Source: Candidatus Aminicenantota bacterium
GTDB taxonomy: Bacteria > Acidobacteriota > Aminicenantia > UBA2199
DNA length: 18,691 nucleotides
Direction: 5' to 3'
Assembly: GCA_020355945.1 (NCBI GenBank)
Contig: CP070627.1
Coordinates: 237,912-256,602, forward strand
Made by a program: the position numbers and the translations under genes. The notes beneath the pieces are model-generated. The model was given only the letters and a program-made list of their open reading frames with translations. It was not told the origin of the DNA and made no database searches. Below, piece after piece: positions 14,357 through 18,691 of the stretch; the first letter of the stretch is position 1, and each line of letters begins with the position of its first letter.

Positions 14357-16984
14357 TTACCCTCGTGGTATCGTTACAGTAACCGTTGTGCCGATATTCA
14401 ATCGGCTTTCAATCTTTATTTTGCCTTCATGTAGGTCTACGTACCGTTTTGCAATAGATAAACCCAGTCCGGTTCCAGGTACATGACCCACATTGCTGCC
14501 CCGGTGAAATCGTTCATATATCATTTTGAAATAATCATCCGGTATACCGATGCCATTGTCCTGGATTCTAATGACTGCGTGATCGGTCTCACATTTGAGA
14601 TCAATGATAATCTTACTCCCTTTTGATGAATAATTGATGGCATTCACAATCAAATTATGTAATATGATTTTCATTAAATCTTCATCCATCTTTACTTTAC
14701 CGCATTCTTCAGCAGCATTGAACACAATATCGTGGTTTTTTCCTTCATTGTTTTTGATTTCCGCCACGAATGTTTTGCAGGTATCAAGTAAGTCATAAAA
14801 ATCCGGGTTAAATCTTTTGCTGTAGAGCAATAGGGCATTGATAAGTTTCAGCATTCGATCAATATTCGAGAATATTTTATTTAATTGATCTTGAATTTCT
14901 TCCTTTGATAGATTCGACCAATAATCCCTCAATATCTGTGCAGAGCTTTTGATAATGGAAAGGGGTGTTTTGTATTGGTGAGATAACGTATTCATCAAAC
15001 TATCTTTATGATCGCTGACTTCTTTTTCTTTTTCCAGTGCCTCTTCCACTTTAATTTTTTGTTTCTCAATTGTTGCCTTCTGCTCTCCGATCATTTTATA
15101 AGCATTGGCATTATCCAGTGCAATGGCAGCATATCCAGCTATACTTTTCAAAATATTCACGTGATAGCCAGTATAAGCTCCTTTCTTAGAACTCTGAACT
15201 GTAATCACCCCGTTTTTTTTATCTTCACTTCCTTTTATAACAAGAGGAAGAAAGATATGTGAATTAAACCAACGGCCTATCATAGGAAGAGGACGTGGCT
15301 CACCAAATACCTGGGAATACTCTTTTTGGAAATCGCTGAATAAAAGTATTTTCTTTTCCAGGAAACATTTTACTGCAGGACGATTCTTTTCTGTTAATTC
15401 AATAGAATGAGATATATCTTCCACGCCTTGCTCTTTTCCTCCGACAACAATCAATCTATTTAATTCTTCATCATACCAGTAAATACAGAATAAATCAGCG
15501 TCCATTAATTCTCTAATATGTTCATAAACCGTATGGTATATTTTTTCTGGTGACAGGCTCGAGGTAATCACCTGTCCAATCTCACTCATTCGCTCAATAT
15601 CCTTATATGACTTCTCTAATTTTTGCTTCTGCCTTGCTAATTTCATAGAAATTAAAAGAACAACAATCAAAACGATCATTGAAACTGCAAATCCTAAAAT
15701 CAAGAAAATTTTTTTTGATCTTTCTCTTTCAGCCCTCTTCTCAAAGTCATACCTCACTTTCAATCTAAGCATTTCGTTTTTTCCCAGTAATCTGCTTTTC
15801 TCATGGAACATTTCATGATACCTAAGTGCATTTTCATTTTCATTCTTCTTTTTATATATTTGGAAAAGTTCTTCTGCAACCCCTTCAATCGTTTTAGGTA
15901 TATTTTTATTCGTTTCTGTTGCAATTTCCAAAGCTTTCTTTAAATTATCAAGGGCTTTTTTATAATTTTCTTCTTTATTTTCGATATCTCCCCATTGATG
16001 ATAAAGCTTTCCTATTCGCTTTTCGATTTCAGCAATCTGTAACCCATCTTTGACTTTAAGAAATATTTTTTTGCTTTCATTGTACTCTTTTAAAGCCTTT
16101 TTATAAAAATCAACTGCCTTCTCATTGTTACCTGAAATCTTTTCATCATTTCCTTTTTTCAAATAGATATCCCCATAACCCTCATAAGCATTGGCCTCGT
16201 TATATTGGATTTCGTTCTCCTGGCTAATTTCTAAGCAATCTTTAAAGTTTTCCCTGGCTTTGGCATATTTTTCCATACTCTGGTACATTTCCCCGATGGC
16301 ATAATGGGCAGAGGTTATTATAATATTATCTCCAATTTTTTTCCCCAGTTCCAGGGTATTTTCAAAATAGGGTAGTGCCTCCTTATATTTCTTTTTATCA
16401 TAGTAATAGAGTGCACCGAACCCATAGTAAGCACCAGCCAATTCTCTTTTTTCTCCAATATCCTCACAGATATCTTTGCTTTTTATAAAAAATTGTAGTG
16501 CCCTGGCGTATTCGCCTCTCACCTGATGATATCTTGCAATGCCGTTGTAAGCCTTTGCTTCTCCGATTTGGTATTTAATATCCTTAACCATTTCCAAAAC
16601 CAGGTCATAGTTTTCTTTGGATTTTTCATATTCGCTTCTATAGAAATAAATCAATCCCAGGCTACAATAAGAATCCACGATCCCTTTAGAGTATTTTAAC
16701 TTTTTTGCCAGACTCAATGCCTCATTGGCATATTTAAAAGCGATGTCATACCATGTTCTACTTTCCCGGTAAGCCAATTCATTAAGAATATCTACTTTCC
16801 GGGGACTGTTTTGAATCTTTTCAAGTTTAGCTTTTAAAAGTTTCTTATCCATTGGTTTTAGATCAGTTTCCTGTGTACATGCGGTGGTAATCAGGAATAG
16901 ACTGATAAAGATTATAATTAAAATATCCCTGGCCTTAACCGGTAAGAACTTAAGGTCTGTATTCCTTCTTTTCTTGTTTTCCAA
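14357..16984 (-). CDS. Membrane sensor histidine kinase: TPR - TM - GAF - HisKA - HATPase
   Basis: This kinase of about 875 aa phosphorylates itself and probably the response regulator downstream. Numbering is from TTG 16984. A signal or anchor helix (IIIFISLFLITTAC) leads into an array of TPR-like repeats up to about residue 405, with patterns such as AKAYNGIARYHQVRGEYARA. A transmembrane helix (423-447), a GAF-like domain (about 470-625) and a coiled coil follow. The transmitter has H669 in TLSHQYKTPLSII, the N-box NLIVNAINYS, G1 DNGIGIP, F-box YERFHRG and G2 GTGLGLSIAK, so catalysis should be intact. Two membrane segments would place the TPRs in the periplasm as the sensor. I chose TTG 16984 because AGGAGGT (16997-16991) precedes it by 6 nt; the ATG at 17011 lies upstream of that site and has a poorer one. 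Confidence 0.85.
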   Translation of the reverse strand: MENKKRRNTDLKFLPVKARDILIIIFISLFLITTACTQETDLKPMDKKLLKAKLEKIQNSPRKVDILNELAYRESRTWYDIAFKYANEALSLAKKLKYSKGIVDSYCSLGLIYFYRSEYEKSKENYDLVLEMVKDIKYQIGEAKAYNGIARYHQVRGEYARALQFFIKSKDICEDIGEKRELAGAYYGFGALYYYDKKKYKEALPYFENTLELGKKIGDNIIITSAHYAIGEMYQSMEKYAKARENFKDCLEISQENEIQYNEANAYEGYGDIYLKKGNDEKISGNNEKAVDFYKKALKEYNESKKIFLKVKDGLQIAEIEKRIGKLYHQWGDIENKEENYKKALDNLKKALEIATETNKNIPKTIEGVAEELFQIYKKKNENENALRYHEMFHEKSRLLGKNEMLRLKVRYDFEKRAERERSKKIFLILGFAVSMIVLIVVLLISMKLARQKQKLEKSYKDIERMSEIGQVITSSLSPEKIYHTVYEHIRELMDADLFCIYWYDEELNRLIVVGGKEQGVEDISHSIELTEKNRPAVKCFLEKKILLFSDFQKEYSQVFGEPRPLPMIGRWFNSHIFLPLVIKGSEDKKNGVITVQSSKKGAYTGYHVNILKSIAGYAAIALDNANAYKMIGEQKATIEKQKIKVEEALEKEKEVSDHKDSLMNTLSHQYKTPLSIIKSSAQILRDYWSNLSKEEIQDQLNKIFSNIDRMLKLINALLLYSKRFNPDFYDLLDTCKTFVAEIKNNEGKNHDIVFNAAEECGKVKMDEDLMKIILHNLIVNAINYSSKGSKIIIDLKCETDHAVIRIQDNGIGIPDDYFKMIYERFHRGSNVGHVPGTGLGLSIAKRYVDLHEGKIKIESRLNIGTTVTVTIPRG

Positions 16985-16990
16985 GGCCAC

Positions 16991-16997
16991 ACCTCCT
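16991..16997 (-). promoter_or_regulatory. Shine-Dalgarno that points to a TTG start for the kinase
   Basis: AGGAGGT on the minus strand lies 6 nt before TTG 16984 and inside the reading frame that opens at ATG 17011. A full anti-16S match at ideal spacing argues for initiation at TTG, which removes nine residues and leaves a normal basic n-region before the first hydrophobic helix. Confidence 0.6.
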
Positions 16998-17047
16998 GGG
17001 GATTTTGTCATTTAATGACGCTTTCACCTTTCGTTCCTTAAGAAGGA

Positions 17048-17076
17048 TAAATACTATATCCAGTAGAAAAAGTCAA
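17048..17076 (-). promoter_or_regulatory. Promoter of the kinase-regulator operon
   Basis: On the minus strand TTGACT (17076-17071) is followed by a 17-nt spacer and TATTTA (17053-17048). Transcription would start near 17041, about 57 nt before the TTG start of the kinase. Confidence 0.5.
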
Positions 17077-17077
17077 T

Positions 17078-17097
17078 AGGAAATTTGGAAATTTCCT
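17078..17097. promoter_or_regulatory. Perfect inverted repeat abutting the -35 box (possible operator)
   Basis: AGGAAATTT and AAATTTCCT are exact inverted copies separated by GG. The repeat ends one base upstream of the TTGACT box of the kinase promoter, the usual position of an activator or class-I/II regulator site. A T-rich stretch follows on the plus strand, so a weak AT-rich terminator hairpin is the alternative, but no plus-strand gene nearby needs one. Confidence 0.45.
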
Positions 17098-17188
17098 TTT
17101 TTATACCCTTTTAAACGAAAGATCATCTGAGATCAACAAACAGGGCCAGGGCCTTGCCCCAAAAAAGACCAATATCGGGGAAGAGGTT

Positions 17189-18691
17189 TTATTTTTCCAG
17201 CCATATCTCATGTTCGCTGCAGGCAATCCCTTTGTCCCGGCAGTAATCTTCCGCCTCTTTTGTAAACCCGCTGCAAGAAAAAATAAAACCCACTGCCCGC
17301 TCTATATTTTCCAGGTTTTTTACCCCGGCAAATTTTTGCTCGAATTTCATGACTTCATCTTTAGAAAATTTCTTTAAATCCCGGGCCTTTACCTCTCCGA
17401 TAATAGAGTAATCTTTAGGCAATCGAGCCCGGGCAAAAATATCCACGCTGAAATCCCTGGCATACTCAGGTGAACTATTGTACTTCCACACCCGCGAATA
17501 ATCGCAAAAATCAAAATCCCCGGGTAAATAACGGGTTACCGATTTTAACCGCTTATTTTTCTCCAGGGCGTGAAACTTTAATTGATCAAGGATCAAGTAC
17601 TCGGCAAAATAACCTTTCTGGCAATTGTATTTACCCAGTAAACGGTCATACTTTGTTTTAAGTTTCTCAAACTCTTCATTGTATTCTTTCTTGATCACCC
17701 TGACATCAAATTCACGAATTTCTTTTTCATACACACCGCGGAAAACCTTATCAAAAATATTATCCTTTACCCCCCGGTAGTCGTAATTGGTTCTTCCCTG
17801 CATGATAATATCCGCCTTGACCAGGGCTTTGAGCTTGATCTCCAGGTCTGCATCCGACATTTCCAGGTTTAATTCCCTGAGTATATCTTCCCGGGTAAAC
17901 TCCCGGTCTCTATATTTGCTGAGATGCAGGACGATATTTTTGGCATTTCGATCGTTGATTTGAGGGAACGCATGGGCCACATATTCCATCCAGGTGGCTT
18001 TGATGATTCCCCTGTCATCCAGGGTTTCAAACTCCAGGGTCCGGGTCAACCCATCGAGTGTTTCCAGGTCTTTGCCGGGATATACGGACCGGATGATAGA
18101 ACTGATATAAAAGGGACTGCCTTCTGCCATTTGTACCAACAAGTAAGCGGTTTCTTCGCTGACCGGCACATCAAAAAACCGGGAGTATTTAAATACGGTC
18201 TCTACTGCTTCATCTTCGGGCATATGTTCAAGATAAATGTACCTGAACCGGGAGGGCAGCATCATATTAAGAAGGTTCATCAACCAACCCACCCAACCCC
18301 GCGGCGCGGGGGCCCTATTAACCGAGGCCAGCAGCGGGGCAACTTTACTTTCGGCTGTACTTAAATACCCGCCAGCCAGATCATCTGCCAGGAGCTTCAT
18401 TTCTTTGTCCCTGTAGATCAAAGCATTTAAGAACTGGAACTCATCGATCATCTGGACGATGAATTCATCCTGGCTGTAAGCAGTGATTTTAGGGGCTTCG
18501 CGAACCGTTTCCCACAGTATGTCCACATAGTCATGATTGACTGCGTATTCAACGCCGGAGATTAAATCCACCAGGTAGTCAAACCCTTCTTTTTCAGACA
18601 CCTGCCTGGCTTTTTCAAGATTTCCTTTCTCATATAGTCTGAGATACCTGGCATTCCTGGTTTTAAAGGCAATGTATTGGTAAACAAAGGT
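17189..18691 (-). CDS. Partial ATPase fused to PD-(D/E)XK-like nuclease domain (N-terminus off right edge)
   Basis: The frame is open to the window edge: upstream of a GTG at 18601 it continues with KTRNARYLRLYEKGNLEKAR, so that GTG is internal and 500 residues are visible. The visible part begins just before a Walker B-like motif, IVQMIDEFQFLN; the Walker A loop must lie beyond 18691. The sensor or lid region (YIYLEHMPEDEAV, AEGSPFYIS) is followed by a winged-helix-like segment (REFTREDILRELNLEM) and a linker. A C-terminal restriction-like core has an Asp in FSVDIFARA and E-V-K in IIGEVKARDLKKF. The layout resembles archaeal-type P-loop ATPases with a C-terminal nuclease-fold domain. Substrate and role are unknown; a DNA-related or mobile-element defence role is only an inference. 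It runs in the same direction as the kinase operon, 177 nt upstream of the kinase's ATG. Confidence 0.7.
   Translation of the reverse strand, partial: TFVYQYIAFKTRNARYLRLYEKGNLEKARQVSEKEGFDYLVDLISGVEYAVNHDYVDILWETVREAPKITAYSQDEFIVQMIDEFQFLNALIYRDKEMKLLADDLAGGYLSTAESKVAPLLASVNRAPAPRGWVGWLMNLLNMMLPSRFRYIYLEHMPEDEAVETVFKYSRFFDVPVSEETAYLLVQMAEGSPFYISSIIRSVYPGKDLETLDGLTRTLEFETLDDRGIIKATWMEYVAHAFPQINDRNAKNIVLHLSKYRDREFTREDILRELNLEMSDADLEIKLKALVKADIIMQGRTNYDYRGVKDNIFDKVFRGVYEKEIREFDVRVIKKEYNEEFEKLKTKYDRLLGKYNCQKGYFAEYLILDQLKFHALEKNKRLKSVTRYLPGDFDFCDYSRVWKYNSSPEYARDFSVDIFARARLPKDYSIIGEVKARDLKKFSKDEVMKFEQKFAGVKNLENIERAVGFIFSCSGFTKEAEDYCRDKGIACSEHEIWLEK

Noticed and set aside
16861..16900. Lipobox in the kinase N-terminus (ITTAC)
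   Set aside because: The -3 residue is Thr rather than Leu/Val/Ile and the protein has a later transmembrane helix, so lipoprotein processing is not well supported.
17130..17170. GC-rich GGGCCAGGGCC segment as a terminator of the ATPase gene
   Set aside because: The stem is short and irregular, and the T run on the minus strand lies before, not after, it.

Overview
The window comes from a diderm (Gram-negative-type) bacterium. It carries an Omp85/TamB outer-membrane assembly operon together with a SurA-like periplasmic chaperone, and its base composition looks moderately AT-rich. The accessory content is a TPR histidine kinase, a DUF3782-type coiled-coil nuclease-like protein, an ATPase-nuclease fusion, a restriction-modification pair and remnants of a radical SAM peptide maturase. 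This mix fits an Aminicenantes/Acidobacteriota-like or similar environmental lineage, but nothing here fixes the taxon.

Region 1 (1-449) is decayed. The minus strand holds two frames of a radical SAM/SPASM maturase with its [4Fe-4S] core deleted. A near-perfect sigma70-type promoter for the next operon follows at 401-429.

Region 2 (450-9413, + strand) is one compact operon: transaldolase, tamB, a seven-POTRA Omp85 (tamA/bamA-like), a SurA-like chaperone lacking the PPIase domain, a YhaM-type OB-HD exoribonuclease, and a small two-helix zinc-ribbon membrane protein. Neighbouring genes overlap by 56, 11, 4 and 4 nt. TamB, Omp85 and the SurA-like protein plausibly act together in moving and inserting outer-membrane proteins or lipids. 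In this sequence tamB is frameshifted inside its signal anchor at a run of nine T; one extra T would restore a normal protein.

Region 3 (9414-10871) is an accessory junction. It holds short intergenic repeats, a minus-strand DUF3782-like coiled-coil protein with a PD-(D/E)XK-like C-terminus and its own promoter, and a 55-codon C-terminal gene remnant. A strong + strand promoter for the next cassette overlaps the start of that remnant.

Region 4 (10738-13207, + strand) is a two-gene restriction-modification cassette: a beta-class DNA methyltransferase (probable TTG start) and a 509-aa putative restriction endonuclease with an unusual D...QxQ site. It is bracketed on both sides by minus-strand coding debris, which suggests insertion into or replacement of older genes.

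Region 5 (13381-17076, - strand) is a two-component pair. A membrane sensor kinase (TPR, TM, GAF, HisKA, HATPase) is followed by a response regulator whose long C-terminus is not a recognised DNA-binding domain. Its promoter has a perfect inverted repeat immediately upstream of the -35 box.

Region 6 (17189-18691, - strand) is the C-terminal part of a large ATPase fused to a PD-(D/E)XK-like nuclease domain. Its Walker A segment lies beyond the right edge of the window. No tRNA, rRNA, CRISPR array or intact insertion sequence was seen.
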